Below are positions 15,596 to 24,055 of a stretch of DNA of 64,000 nt, in pieces. Origin of the DNA: an uncultured Bacteroides sp. Its GTDB lineage: Bacteria > Bacteroidota > Bacteroidia > Bacteroidales > Bacteroidaceae. Where the stretch lies: contig URYL01000001.1 of assembly GCA_900552075.1 (NCBI GenBank), positions 1 through 64,000 on the forward strand. Reading direction: 5' to 3'. Both the position numbers and the translations under genes were made by a program. The notes under the pieces are model-generated. The model was not told the DNA's origin. It worked only from the letters and a program-made list of their open reading frames with translations, and did no database searches. Positions within the stretch are counted from its first letter, which is position 1. Every line of letters begins with the position of its first letter.

Positions 15596-17419
15596 ATGAA
15601 AAAACTATCTCAATTTCTCGCGGCATGCGTAATGCTTTCGCTTCCTGTAGGAATACACGCACAGCAAGACACTGCTTATTTCGTGAAGCACCTGCCTTTT
15701 TCTGGCAATGAAACCATGGAACAAAAAGTATCCATGGCCGCCCGCCTGGTTCCTACCCCTCAACAGTTAGCCTGGCAACAGATGGAGCTGACGGCCTTTC
15801 TGCACTTCGGCATCAACACATTTACAGACAGGGAATGGGGCGACGGCTCTGAAGACCCGGCTTTGTTCAATCCGACCAACCTGGATGCGGAACAATGGGT
15901 GAAGACCTTGAAGGAAGCCGGTTTCAAGATGGTACTGCTCACCGCCAAACATCACGACGGGTTCTGTCTGTGGCCTACCAAGACCACCACACACTCCGTT
16001 GCCTCTTCTCCTTGGAAAAACGGGAAAGGCGATGTGGTCAAAGAACTTCGCGACGCTTGTACTAAATACGATATGAAATTTGGTGTCTATTTGTCACCTT
16101 GGGACCGAAATGCCAGCTGCTATGGCGATTCTCCTGCCTACAACAAATTCTTCATCGAACAGCTGACCGAACTGCTAACTAACTACGGAGAGGTACACGA
16201 AGTATGGTTTGACGGCGCGAACGGAGAAGGCCCCAACGGAAAAAAGCAGACCTACGACTGGGAGGCCTTCTACAAGACCATCCAGCGCTTGCAACCCAAA
16301 GCCGTCATGGCCATCATGGGCGACGACGTACGCTGGGTAGGCAATGAAAAAGGACTTGGACGGGAAACCGAATGGAGCGCCACGGTTCTGACCCCGGGAG
16401 TTTACGCCCGCTCGGAAGCGAACAATGCCCGCCTGAAAGTATACAGTCAAGCCAAAGATCTGGGCAGTCGCGAAATGCTGAAAGATGCCACGGAACTCTT
16501 TTGGTATCCGTCGGAAGTCGACGTATCCATCCGTCCGGGATGGTTCTGGCATGAAGCTGAAAATGACAAGGTAAAAAGTCTGAAGCAACTCTCGGACATC
16601 TATTTCCAATCGGTAGGCTACAATTCCGTCCTGCTACTGAACATTCCTCCCGACCGTCGGGGAAGGATTCATGAAGCCGATGTGGCCCGTCTGAAAGAAT
16701 TTGCCGCTTATCGCCAAGAAACGTTCAAAGACAACAAAGTGCTCCTTGGAGACCAGCCTTGGGAAGCCCCGCAGGGAGCTGCACGCACCTATGCCGTAAA
16801 AAGCCAAAGCCCTATCAACGTGGTGATGCTGCAAGAAGACATCTCCAAAGGGCAGCGAGTGGAAGACTTCACCCTCGAAGCCTGGGACAACGGTAGCTGG
16901 AAGCTTTTGGGAAAAGGAACCACTGTGGGCTACAAACGCATGGTACGCTTTCCTGATACCGTGACCGACTCATTGAAAGTCACCATTAACCAAAGCCGAC
17001 TGAACGCGCACATCCAGCAAGTGGCGGCTTACTATGCCAAACCTTTGGCTGAACAAGGAAGCACTGCCAACTGGAACAACCTGTCCAGAGACTCCTGGGA
17101 AAAGCTGTCGGGTTCTCCGCTGACCATCGACTTAGGAAAGGCCGTCACCCTCAAGGCTTTTACCTATGCTCCTCTGAATGCAGAAGCCAAACCTACCATG
17201 GCTTTCCGCTATAAGTTCTATGTGAGTCAGGATGGAAAGAAATGGAAGGAAGTGATCAGCCACGGAGAGTTCAGCAACATCATGCACAACCCGCTACCGC
17301 AGACCGTAACCCTTCCGCAGGCAGAATCTATCCGGTTCGTCAAACTGGAAGCTACAACTCCCGATGCTACTACCGCAACGGTAGAACTGGAAGAATTCGG
17401 AGTGACCGTTGCAGAATAA
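15596..17419 (+). CDS. GH29 alpha-L-fucosidase, secreted
   Basis: A 607-residue exported glycoside hydrolase that removes terminal fucose from host or dietary glycans. The signal peptide covers about 1-22 (ends VGIHAQ). The GH29 barrel includes TAKHHDGFCLW (116-126), FGVYLSPWDRN (162-172) and the nucleophile Asp206 in VWFDGANG. The C-terminal part (about 450-605) looks like an F5/8-type (CBM32-like) beta-sandwich. There is no SusC/D pair or sulfatase beside it, so it is not in an obvious polysaccharide utilisation locus. Confidence 0.92.
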   Translation: MKKLSQFLAACVMLSLPVGIHAQQDTAYFVKHLPFSGNETMEQKVSMAARLVPTPQQLAWQQMELTAFLHFGINTFTDREWGDGSEDPALFNPTNLDAEQWVKTLKEAGFKMVLLTAKHHDGFCLWPTKTTTHSVASSPWKNGKGDVVKELRDACTKYDMKFGVYLSPWDRNASCYGDSPAYNKFFIEQLTELLTNYGEVHEVWFDGANGEGPNGKKQTYDWEAFYKTIQRLQPKAVMAIMGDDVRWVGNEKGLGRETEWSATVLTPGVYARSEANNARLKVYSQAKDLGSREMLKDATELFWYPSEVDVSIRPGWFWHEAENDKVKSLKQLSDIYFQSVGYNSVLLLNIPPDRRGRIHEADVARLKEFAAYRQETFKDNKVLLGDQPWEAPQGAARTYAVKSQSPINVVMLQEDISKGQRVEDFTLEAWDNGSWKLLGKGTTVGYKRMVRFPDTVTDSLKVTINQSRLNAHIQQVAAYYAKPLAEQGSTANWNNLSRDSWEKLSGSPLTIDLGKAVTLKAFTYAPLNAEAKPTMAFRYKFYVSQDGKKWKEVISHGEFSNIMHNPLPQTVTLPQAESIRFVKLEATTPDATTATVELEEFGVTVAE

Positions 17420-17446
17420 CTTTCGAAACAACCCGTATAGATACAC

Positions 17447-17480
17447 CACAGGCGGCCCGCATCCAAACGAGCCGCCTGTG
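17447..17480. terminator. Shared bidirectional terminator of fucosidase and dnaB
   Basis: CACAGGCGGC (17447-17456) pairs with 17471-17480. It sits between convergent genes. A T-rich tail follows on the plus strand. Confidence 0.7.
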
Positions 17481-17498
17481 TTATTTTAGTCTTGCCTC

Positions 17499-19061
17499 TT
17501 AGAATGGTACATCCGGCACCGGAGCCCCGAACGGATTATCCGGCATTGGAGGTAAATCAGCCGGTGGAGGCGGCACGAAATCCTGTCCTCCGCCGCTGTT
17601 CATTTTCGAACGAAGTACCGGAGCCGCTTTCTCCTCGCCCGGCATCGGCACAATCATATCGTCATCCGGGTTCTGGAAACGGGCATATTCGGCACGGAAA
17701 CGCAACAGCACATCACCCACCGCACCGTTACGATGCTTGGCGATGATGATCTCAGCCATACCATGCAAGTCGTTTCCTTTCTCGTCGGTATAAATCTTAT
17801 AGTATTCCGGACGGTGGATAAAGCATACCATATCGGCATCCTGCTCGATGGCTCCCGACTCACGCAAGTCACTCAACTGCGGACGCTTTCCGTCGATACC
17901 TTCTCGGTTCTCCACGCCACGGTTCAACTGACTCAGGGCCACAATCGGAATATTCAACTCCTTGGCCAGTCCCTTCAACGAACGCGAAATGGTGCTGACC
18001 TCTTCCTGACGGCTGCCGAACGACATTCCACTGGCATTCATCAGCTGAAGGTAGTCGATGATGATAATCTTCACCCCATGCTCGCGTACCAGACGGCGCG
18101 CCTTGGTTCGCAATTCGAATACGGACAATGACGGCGTATCGTCCACATACAACGGAGCATCATACAATTCCTTGATTTTATAGTCAAGCTGTCCCCACTC
18201 GTAAGGTGCCAGCTGACCGCTCTTGATTTTCTCACCTGGAATCTCACAGACATTCACAATCAGACGGTTCACCAACTGCACGTTGCTCATTTCAAGCGAG
18301 AACAACGCTACCGGCACCTTGTTGTTCACCGCCATGTTCTTCGCCATGGAAAGCACGAACGCCGTCTTACCCATGGCCGGACGGGCTGCAATGATAATCA
18401 AGTCAGAATTCTGCCAGCCCGAAGTCATCTTGTCCAACTGATGGAAACCGCTTGAAAGTCCGCTCAAACCATCGGTACGGGCCGCCGCCTTCTGCAACAT
18501 CTCGTACGCCTCCTGGATGACCGGATTAATCTGCGTGTAATCCTTCTTCATGTTCTGCTGGGAGATTTCAAAGAGCTTTCCTTCGGCCTCCTGCATCAGG
18601 TCGTCCACATCCTGCGTCTCGTCGAACGCTTTGGTCTGTATGCTGCTTGTGAAAGAAATCAGTTCACGCGCCAGAAACTTCTGGGCTATGATGCGGGCAT
18701 GATATTCAATATGAGCCGACGAAGCCACCTTACCACTCAACTGCGTAATATAGAACGGTCCGCCTACCTCTTCCAGATCGCCGCGCGAACGCAACTGCTC
18801 CGTCACGGTCAGGATATCAATCGGTTTCTGCTGGATGGCCAGGTCGGTGATGGCTGCATAAATCAGCTGATGCCGGTGTTCGTAAAACGATTCCGGACGA
18901 AGAATCTCGCTCACCAGCGAATACGCATCCTTTTCAATCATCAGCGCACCTAATACCGCCTCCTCCAGTTCAGGAGCCTGCGGCTGCAGATGTCCGTATT
19001 CATCCATCGGTTTAGTCTTGGCCGTTTTCGCCACACGTGTATTTCTTCTCGGTTCTGCCAT
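17499..19061 (-). CDS. dnaB: Replicative DNA helicase DnaB
   Basis: A 520-residue protein from the ATG at 19061 (MAEPRRNTRV). The frame extends upstream to 19163, but that would run through the promoter. The N-terminal DnaB domain (about 28-130) is followed by the RecA-like motor domain with Walker A around 227-234 (RPAMGKTA), Walker B IIIDYLQL and the RSLKGLAKELN segment. It unwinds DNA at the fork as a hexamer. No intein is present. The tail is Pro/Gly-rich. Confidence 0.95.
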   Translation of the reverse strand: MAEPRRNTRVAKTAKTKPMDEYGHLQPQAPELEEAVLGALMIEKDAYSLVSEILRPESFYEHRHQLIYAAITDLAIQQKPIDILTVTEQLRSRGDLEEVGGPFYITQLSGKVASSAHIEYHARIIAQKFLARELISFTSSIQTKAFDETQDVDDLMQEAEGKLFEISQQNMKKDYTQINPVIQEAYEMLQKAAARTDGLSGLSSGFHQLDKMTSGWQNSDLIIIAARPAMGKTAFVLSMAKNMAVNNKVPVALFSLEMSNVQLVNRLIVNVCEIPGEKIKSGQLAPYEWGQLDYKIKELYDAPLYVDDTPSLSVFELRTKARRLVREHGVKIIIIDYLQLMNASGMSFGSRQEEVSTISRSLKGLAKELNIPIVALSQLNRGVENREGIDGKRPQLSDLRESGAIEQDADMVCFIHRPEYYKIYTDEKGNDLHGMAEIIIAKHRNGAVGDVLLRFRAEYARFQNPDDDMIVPMPGEEKAAPVLRSKMNSGGGQDFVPPPPADLPPMPDNPFGAPVPDVPF

Positions 19062-19082
19062 TTCAATTTTGTTTAAGTGGAG

Positions 19083-19090
19083 CAAAGATA
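19083..19090 (-). promoter_or_regulatory. -7 promoter element for dnaB
   Basis: TATCTTTG on the minus strand, 21 bases before the chosen dnaB ATG. Its position supports 19061 as the start rather than any upstream ATG. Confidence 0.7.
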
Positions 19091-19131
19091 CGATTTTTTC
19101 CGTGAATCCCGTTTTTCTAAAAACTTTCGTG

Positions 19132-19139
19132 TATATTTG
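19132..19139 (+). promoter_or_regulatory. -7 promoter element for ispE
   Basis: TATATTTG, a perfect match, 32 bases before the ispE ATG. It is divergent from the dnaB element 42 bp away. Confidence 0.65.
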
Positions 19140-19171
19140 AGCAACAAAAAACATACAAAACAAACGACACT

Positions 19172-19996
19172 ATGATTACCTTTCCGAATGCCAAAATAAA
19201 CCTTGGCCTGAATATTGTTGAAAAACGCGCCGACGGTTACCACAACCTGGAAACCATTTTCTATCCCATCCACCTGCAAGACGCGCTGGAGGTGACGCGA
19301 AGAGAAAAAGATGACACTCCTTATACCCTCCACGTAAAAGGAACCGCCCTCGAAGGCGCTCCGGAAGACAACCTAGTAGTAAAAGCCTACGAGCTATTGA
19401 AGAAAGACCATGAGATGCCGCCCATCGACATCCACCTGTTCAAGCACATTCCTACGGGAGCGGGACTGGGAGGCGGTTCGTCCGACTGCGCGTTCATGAT
19501 CAAGCTGCTGAACGAAAAATTCCGCCTGAACCTGAGTCTGGAAGAAATGGAGGGCTATGCCGCCCGCTTGGGTGCCGACTGTGCCTTCTTTATCCGCAAT
19601 CAACCCGTCTTTGCCACCGGCATCGGCAACATTTTTGAGCTCATCCGCCTGTCACTTTCCGGTTGTTACCTCGTGCTGGTAAAACCGGATATCTTCGTAT
19701 CCACCCGCGAGGCCTTTGCCCACATCACTCCCCACAAGCCGGAGGTTTCCTTGAAGGAGATTGTCCGCCAGCCCGTGGAAACGTGGAAAGACAGTATGAA
19801 AAATGATTTTGAAGACAGCGTTTTTCTGCAACATCCGGAGATTGCCGCCATCAAAGACGAACTGTACGACCTAGGTGCCGTGTTCGCCAGCATGAGCGGT
19901 TCCGGCTCCTCGGTATACGGCATCTTCCGCCAGCCTGTAGAAAACGTAGATGAAAAATTCGGCGACTGCTTCTGCCGTCAGAGAGAACTGGACTGA
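19172..19996 (+). CDS. ispE: 4-diphosphocytidyl-2-C-methyl-D-erythritol kinase
   Basis: GHMP kinase of the MEP isoprenoid pathway; it phosphorylates CDP-methylerythritol. The 274-residue protein starts MITFPNAKINLGLNI, with the conserved substrate lysine and Asn of the family's KINLxL. The ATP glycine loop PTGAGLGGGSSD is near 93-104 and the third motif ASMSGSGSSVYG near 240-251. The stop codon lies inside a hairpin (19981-20013). Confidence 0.95.
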   Translation: MITFPNAKINLGLNIVEKRADGYHNLETIFYPIHLQDALEVTRREKDDTPYTLHVKGTALEGAPEDNLVVKAYELLKKDHEMPPIDIHLFKHIPTGAGLGGGSSDCAFMIKLLNEKFRLNLSLEEMEGYAARLGADCAFFIRNQPVFATGIGNIFELIRLSLSGCYLVLVKPDIFVSTREAFAHITPHKPEVSLKEIVRQPVETWKDSMKNDFEDSVFLQHPEIAAIKDELYDLGAVFASMSGSGSSVYGIFRQPVENVDEKFGDCFCRQRELD

Positions 19997-20013
19997 TAAA
20001 GTCCGGTTTTCTC
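19981..20013 (+). terminator. Hairpin overlapping the ispE stop codon
   Basis: A 14-bp stem with G-U pairs (19981-19994 with 20000-20013) has a five-base loop. T residues lie in the 3' arm (TTTTCTCTT), so it is a plausible but imperfect terminator. The ispE TGA at 19994-19996 is at the loop. Confidence 0.5.
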
Positions 20014-20047
20014 TTATACGAAGCAAAATCTATTATTCCAATTCGCG

Positions 20048-21202
20048 TCATTTGATTTTCAATCCCGGTATCAGGGGTTTCACGTCCACCAGTTCCAATT
20101 CCTTCACCATCGAAAGCGTCCCTTGCTTATACTTTTGGAAATGGGGTGTTTTCAGATGACTCTCGTAAGCCGCACGGTCGGCATAGATTTCGAGAATGGT
20201 CACTTTGTGCGGCGCCTCCTTCTCGGCAGTGGCATAGAGTGCCAATACACCCAGTTCCAACCGCATGGAAGCTTCTATTTCTTCTTTCAGAAAAGCATTG
20301 TAGACCTCCAACTGGGTTGAATCGACTGTTATCTTTGACAGGCGCACTAGGTTGTTTTCGGCGGGAACCGGCCGGGAATATTCTTCTTTGATAATACTCA
20401 ACGCTTTGATGGCCGCCGGGAAACCAATATACGGCAGACACTGGATGACGGCAGCTGTCAATGTTTCGGGCGTGTTGCCCACGTTGAGATTGCCGTGATA
20501 GTGCGAACGAAGCTGGCTTTCGGCTTCTAAGGTTGTCAGCACACAGTAGCCCAACAATTCGCGTGTCGGCAAATCGATGGCGCCCCGGCTGTATATCTCG
20601 CCAAAGAAATAATCCGTGAGGAATTGTTCCACCTGCTTACCCATGTCACTGGGCAATCCTTCCATCACCGAAGCGATACCGCCGGGATAGAGCCGGTCCT
20701 GAATGGCCTTGCCCGTCGCATGACGGGTTTCCTCCGTCACCGCGCCTTGCTTTTCCAACGGCAAAGAGATGATGCCCCGCTCCTGAAACACTTCATTCAC
20801 CGTAGCCACCGCATTCAGCATTTTAGGAAAACCGATGAAAGGTGCAGTAAGGTACATTACCTCACGCAGTTCTTCGGGAGTAACTCCTACATTGAGTGCC
20901 GCCCCTGCATGGGCTTTCAGTTGTGGAAGTGTCTGCATGGTGGCAAGGGTAATGCAGGTAATCATCTCACGTTGTTTTAAGGTAAGGTTGCCTGTTTGGA
21001 ATACCTCACCGAAGATAAACTTCTGCAGAATGTCCATCATTTCCGGGTCTGTACCCTGTCCGGTCAAGGCTTCTCCGCTGAACAGCGTGTGGTAATTCTG
21101 CTTGCATACTTCTATTCTATTCATACTATGGTTTATTGTTTGTGCCATCATGGACAAGCTACTTGCCAGCACGAAGGCTATGATACTGATTACTTTTCTC
21201 AT
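20048..21202 (-). CDS. Secreted double carboxymuconolactone-decarboxylase-like protein with C-terminal ABM domain
   Basis: A 384-residue protein with a signal peptide (MRKVISIIAFVLASSLSMMA). Two CMD-like helical repeats follow (about 40-140 and 170-275), each with the parallel pattern ...GEVFQTGNLTLKQRE / GEIYSRGAIDLPTRE and ...NVGVTPEEL / NVGNTPETL...IGFP. The C-terminal 95 residues resemble an antibiotic-biosynthesis-monooxygenase fold (LELGVLALYATAEKE, HLKTPHFQKYKQG). The AhpD CxxC pair is missing in both repeats, so a peroxidase-reductase role is not supported. It is divergent from an AraC regulator. Confidence 0.82.
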   Translation of the reverse strand: MRKVISIIAFVLASSLSMMAQTINHSMNRIEVCKQNYHTLFSGEALTGQGTDPEMMDILQKFIFGEVFQTGNLTLKQREMITCITLATMQTLPQLKAHAGAALNVGVTPEELREVMYLTAPFIGFPKMLNAVATVNEVFQERGIISLPLEKQGAVTEETRHATGKAIQDRLYPGGIASVMEGLPSDMGKQVEQFLTDYFFGEIYSRGAIDLPTRELLGYCVLTTLEAESQLRSHYHGNLNVGNTPETLTAAVIQCLPYIGFPAAIKALSIIKEEYSRPVPAENNLVRLSKITVDSTQLEVYNAFLKEEIEASMRLELGVLALYATAEKEAPHKVTILEIYADRAAYESHLKTPHFQKYKQGTLSMVKELELVDVKPLIPGLKIK

Positions 21203-21232
21203 ATACTGTATTTCCAGTTATTTATCTAAATG

Positions 21233-21240
21233 CAAAAATA
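21233..21240 (-). promoter_or_regulatory. -7 promoter element for the CMD protein
   Basis: TATTTTTG on the minus strand, a perfect match, 30 bases before the start at 21202. Confidence 0.6.
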
Positions 21241-21337
21241 CATCGTGACAAGCGAAAATTCCGTAACCATAAGTTGGCAGAATATACCATTTTTACAGAA
21301 TTTACAACCTGCATAAAACATTGTCAGTTAAATACTT

Positions 21338-21345
21338 TATCTTTG
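21338..21345 (+). promoter_or_regulatory. -7 promoter element for the AraC regulator
   Basis: TATCTTTG, a perfect match, 22 bases before the ATG at 21368. With the divergent element at 21233-21240 it leaves about 97 bp of shared control region. Confidence 0.65.
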
Positions 21346-21367
21346 TATAGGCATAACAAGAAAGAGT

Positions 21368-22267
21368 ATGAGCACTATATTGAAAGTAAGAAATGTCAAT
21401 GATTACGGGAATTATCTCGGTTGTGTCACGAAACATCCATTTGTTTGCGTGGTAGACTATGCCGAGGTGTCCCCCATACGTCATAGTCTGAACAATTACA
21501 GTGTGTACGGACTGTTCCTGCGGGACGATGCCGATGTAGCCTTGGACTATGGCCGTGGCAAGTATGACTACCACAAAGGTACGCTGCTGTGCGTGGCACC
21601 CGGACAAGTGGGAGGCAAGGAAGACAACGGCGAACAGGTGTCTATTACGGGGTGGGCGCTCCTGTTCCATCCTGACCTGCTGCACGGATTTCCACTCGAA
21701 AAGCACATCAAGAAATACTCTTTCTTCGACTACCGTGTCAATGAAGCCCTGCACATGACGGATGAGGAGCATGACATCCTTGTCTCTCTCATGCGCCAGA
21801 TACAAGACGAGTTGTTCAAAAAGCCAGACGAGCTACAGAACACCATCCTTGTAGGCTACATCGAACTGATGCTCAACTTCTGCCAACGGTTCTACAACCG
21901 CCAGTTCTTGACCCGTAAGGTAGAGAACTCCGACATTCTCGTCCGTTTCGACCGTCTGCTTCGCGATTATTTTGAAGACAGACTACAGCTGACCCTCGGC
22001 CTGCCTAGCGTGCAGTATTGTGCCGACAAACTGTGCCTGTCACCCAATTATTTCGGCGACGTCATCAAGAAAACCACTGACGATACGGCAAGCAATCACA
22101 TCCGTCGATTCATCATCCGGCTGGCCAAGAACGGACTGGCAGCGGGCGAAACCGTATCGCAGGTATCCGACAGACTCGGCTTTGAATATCCCCAGCATTT
22201 CAGTCGCATGTTCAAGAAGCAAGAAGGCATCACTCCTTCCGAATACTGCCAGCAGCTGCACACTTAA
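21368..22267 (+). CDS. AraC family transcriptional regulator
   Basis: A 299-residue protein with an N-terminal cupin-like sensor (about 20-160) and a C-terminal double helix-turn-helix (about 195-295): LPSVQYCADKLCLSPNYFGDVI, then VSQVSDRLGFEYPQHFSRMF and GITPSEY. The divergent position makes the secreted CMD protein the first candidate target. Its 3' end overlaps the convergent amidohydrolase gene by 38 bp. Confidence 0.9.
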   Translation: MSTILKVRNVNDYGNYLGCVTKHPFVCVVDYAEVSPIRHSLNNYSVYGLFLRDDADVALDYGRGKYDYHKGTLLCVAPGQVGGKEDNGEQVSITGWALLFHPDLLHGFPLEKHIKKYSFFDYRVNEALHMTDEEHDILVSLMRQIQDELFKKPDELQNTILVGYIELMLNFCQRFYNRQFLTRKVENSDILVRFDRLLRDYFEDRLQLTLGLPSVQYCADKLCLSPNYFGDVIKKTTDDTASNHIRRFIIRLAKNGLAAGETVSQVSDRLGFEYPQHFSRMFKKQEGITPSEYCQQLHT

Positions 22268-23264
22268 CAAACAAGCCATCCGCATTCTTCCACAGAAACA
22301 AGTCGGCATATCCGGCAAGTTCCTTATCAGAAGCAAGCGTCTGCTTCAACCTTTGCAGGTTGGCTTTCAGCACGGCATCAGGCAGGTAAGGATAGTCCGA
22401 GCCGTAAAGAATGTGGTCGGGCGTGGTGAGGGTAAGCAGCGAGCGCAAGATTTCCATGGTCGGGTTGCCCGCCAGATCGAAATAAAGGCGCGAAAGGTTG
22501 CCTTCCCAATCTATCGGCTGCATATAGCCCTGCTTCACCATTGCCGGGAGAATGGATTTCATGCGAGGTAAAGCCAACGGCAGGAACGAACCGCAATGGG
22601 GTACAACCACTTTCAGGTTCGGATAGCGCACCAATACATTTCGTGCCAGCATGTTCACCACGGCACGAGTAGACTCTGCCGGATATTCGTACATCGCCAG
22701 CGGTGTGGTGTCTATGATTTCCTTCGGATAAGGTGTGGGACGGTGCGGATGGAGGATGACGACCGCATGACGCTCGTTCAGGATTTCCATCAACGGGTCC
22801 AATGCCTCATCCCCCAAGTACTGCCCGCGACTGTTGGTCGCCAGTTTCACGCCATCGGCCCCTAGTGTGTCGAGTGCATACACCGCTTCCCGTATGGCAG
22901 CCTCCACATCCGGCAATGGCAGTGAGGCACAGAACTTGAATCTTTCAGGGTATCGCCGTTTCATTTCTGCAGAAACCTCGTTCACCCGGCGGATACATGC
23001 AGCGCTTTCCCCCACATCGCCATAATAAGGTTGTGGAACTGGCATGGTCAGCACAGCGGTACGGATGCCTGCACTGTCCATAAAAGCGATGTGCCGCTCT
23101 ACATTCCACTCAGGCAACGGAAAAGTTTCTTCCAATTCTGCCCCGTGTGCTTTCAGCACTTCCCTGTATTCAGGAAGAATGATGTGGCTGTGTACATCCA
23201 CCGTCTGTGCAGATACAGTAGCGAATGCCGCACACAATGCCCCTGTCAAAATCAATTTATTCAT
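22230..23264 (-). CDS. Amidohydrolase family protein, exported
   Basis: A 344-residue protein with a signal peptide (MNKLILTGALCAAFATVSAQ). The amidohydrolase-2 (ACMSD/TIM-barrel) pattern is present: DVHSH near 24-28, LHPHRPTPYP, VVPHCGSFLP and YGSDYPY, which supply metal ligands and the catalytic aspartate. ACMSD relatives decarboxylate or hydrolyse aromatic or lactone acids; the real substrate is unknown. It lies 6 bases downstream of the acetyltransferase gene on the same strand, so the two are co-transcribed. Confidence 0.85.
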   Translation of the reverse strand: MNKLILTGALCAAFATVSAQTVDVHSHIILPEYREVLKAHGAELEETFPLPEWNVERHIAFMDSAGIRTAVLTMPVPQPYYGDVGESAACIRRVNEVSAEMKRRYPERFKFCASLPLPDVEAAIREAVYALDTLGADGVKLATNSRGQYLGDEALDPLMEILNERHAVVILHPHRPTPYPKEIIDTTPLAMYEYPAESTRAVVNMLARNVLVRYPNLKVVVPHCGSFLPLALPRMKSILPAMVKQGYMQPIDWEGNLSRLYFDLAGNPTMEILRSLLTLTTPDHILYGSDYPYLPDAVLKANLQRLKQTLASDKELAGYADLFLWKNADGLFVKCAAAGSIRKE

Positions 23265-23270
23265 TACCTT

Positions 23271-23867
23271 CTATTCCCCGGTTATTGTACTTGTCGTTGT
23301 TGCTCTGCATTTAATTTCTTTGATGACCTTCGCCGGATTGCCTCCTACTACCGTCATCGGCGGCACATCGTGCGTCACCACGCTGTTTGCCCCTACAATG
23401 GCACCGTAACCAATAGTCACACCGGGCAGGATAGTGGAATTGATGCCTATCCATACTTTGTCTTCAATGACGATGGGACGCCCGTAAGTGGCACTGCGGT
23501 TGTCCGGATTAGGGTCATGGTTGATGGTGATAAGGTTCACTTTCGGAGCGATGAACACGCCGTTGCCCAACGTGATGCCACCCCTGTCAAAGAAAGTGCA
23601 TCCCTGCTGTATCCAGCAACCTTTCCCTATGCGGATGTTCTTCCCATAATCCACATAAAACGGAGGTAGCAGCGTGACCGATGAATCAATCTCACGGCCT
23701 GTGATACGAGACAGATAGTCGCGCACTTCTTCAGGCGTGTGCCAGCCGGCATTCAATTCATTTGCCAGCTTCATGGTATCCCAAATCACATTAATTAATT
23801 TATCATATCCCGGTTCATTAGGAGAAACCATTTCTCCCGACAAGTCTTTCTTGAAAATATCTTCCAT
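23271..23867 (-). CDS. Sugar O-acetyltransferase of the maltose/galactoside acetyltransferase type
   Basis: A 198-residue left-handed beta-helix enzyme with hexapeptide repeats (IRIGKGCWIQQG, ITLGNGVFIAP, VWIGINSTILPGVTIG, YGAIVGANSVVTHD). The catalytic histidine probably lies in ITINHDPNP. It would transfer acetyl from acetyl-CoA to a sugar hydroxyl. A weak -7 match (TATCTTTA, 23901-23908, minus) lies upstream. It heads a two-gene unit with the amidohydrolase. Confidence 0.85.
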   Translation of the reverse strand: MEDIFKKDLSGEMVSPNEPGYDKLINVIWDTMKLANELNAGWHTPEEVRDYLSRITGREIDSSVTLLPPFYVDYGKNIRIGKGCWIQQGCTFFDRGGITLGNGVFIAPKVNLITINHDPNPDNRSATYGRPIVIEDKVWIGINSTILPGVTIGYGAIVGANSVVTHDVPPMTVVGGNPAKVIKEIKCRATTTSTITGE

Positions 23868-24055
23868 ATTGTCTTTAATTGATTAGTTCTTTCTATGTGA
23901 TAAAGATACGACAATACCACCCGATACAGAGTAAACATATCCTCTGTGTTTATACCAATTTCACTGAAAATGAACTTATAAACCCCACAAACACTTTCAT
24001 GCACCTCTCTTCTTGGATGATGACCTCCAAATTATCTGTATAATGGTAGAATCAT

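Noticed and set aside
22020..22571. 183-codon open frame on the plus strand
   Set aside because: Overlaps the AraC gene in another frame and is antisense to the amidohydrolase; no family features.
23031..23669. 212-codon open frame on the plus strand
   Set aside because: Antisense to the amidohydrolase and acetyltransferase genes; cysteine- and histidine-rich by chance codon mirroring.
23795..24004. Small minus-strand ORF of 69 codons upstream of the acetyltransferase
   Set aside because: It overlaps the acetyltransferase N-terminus in another frame and has no start context or family signal.
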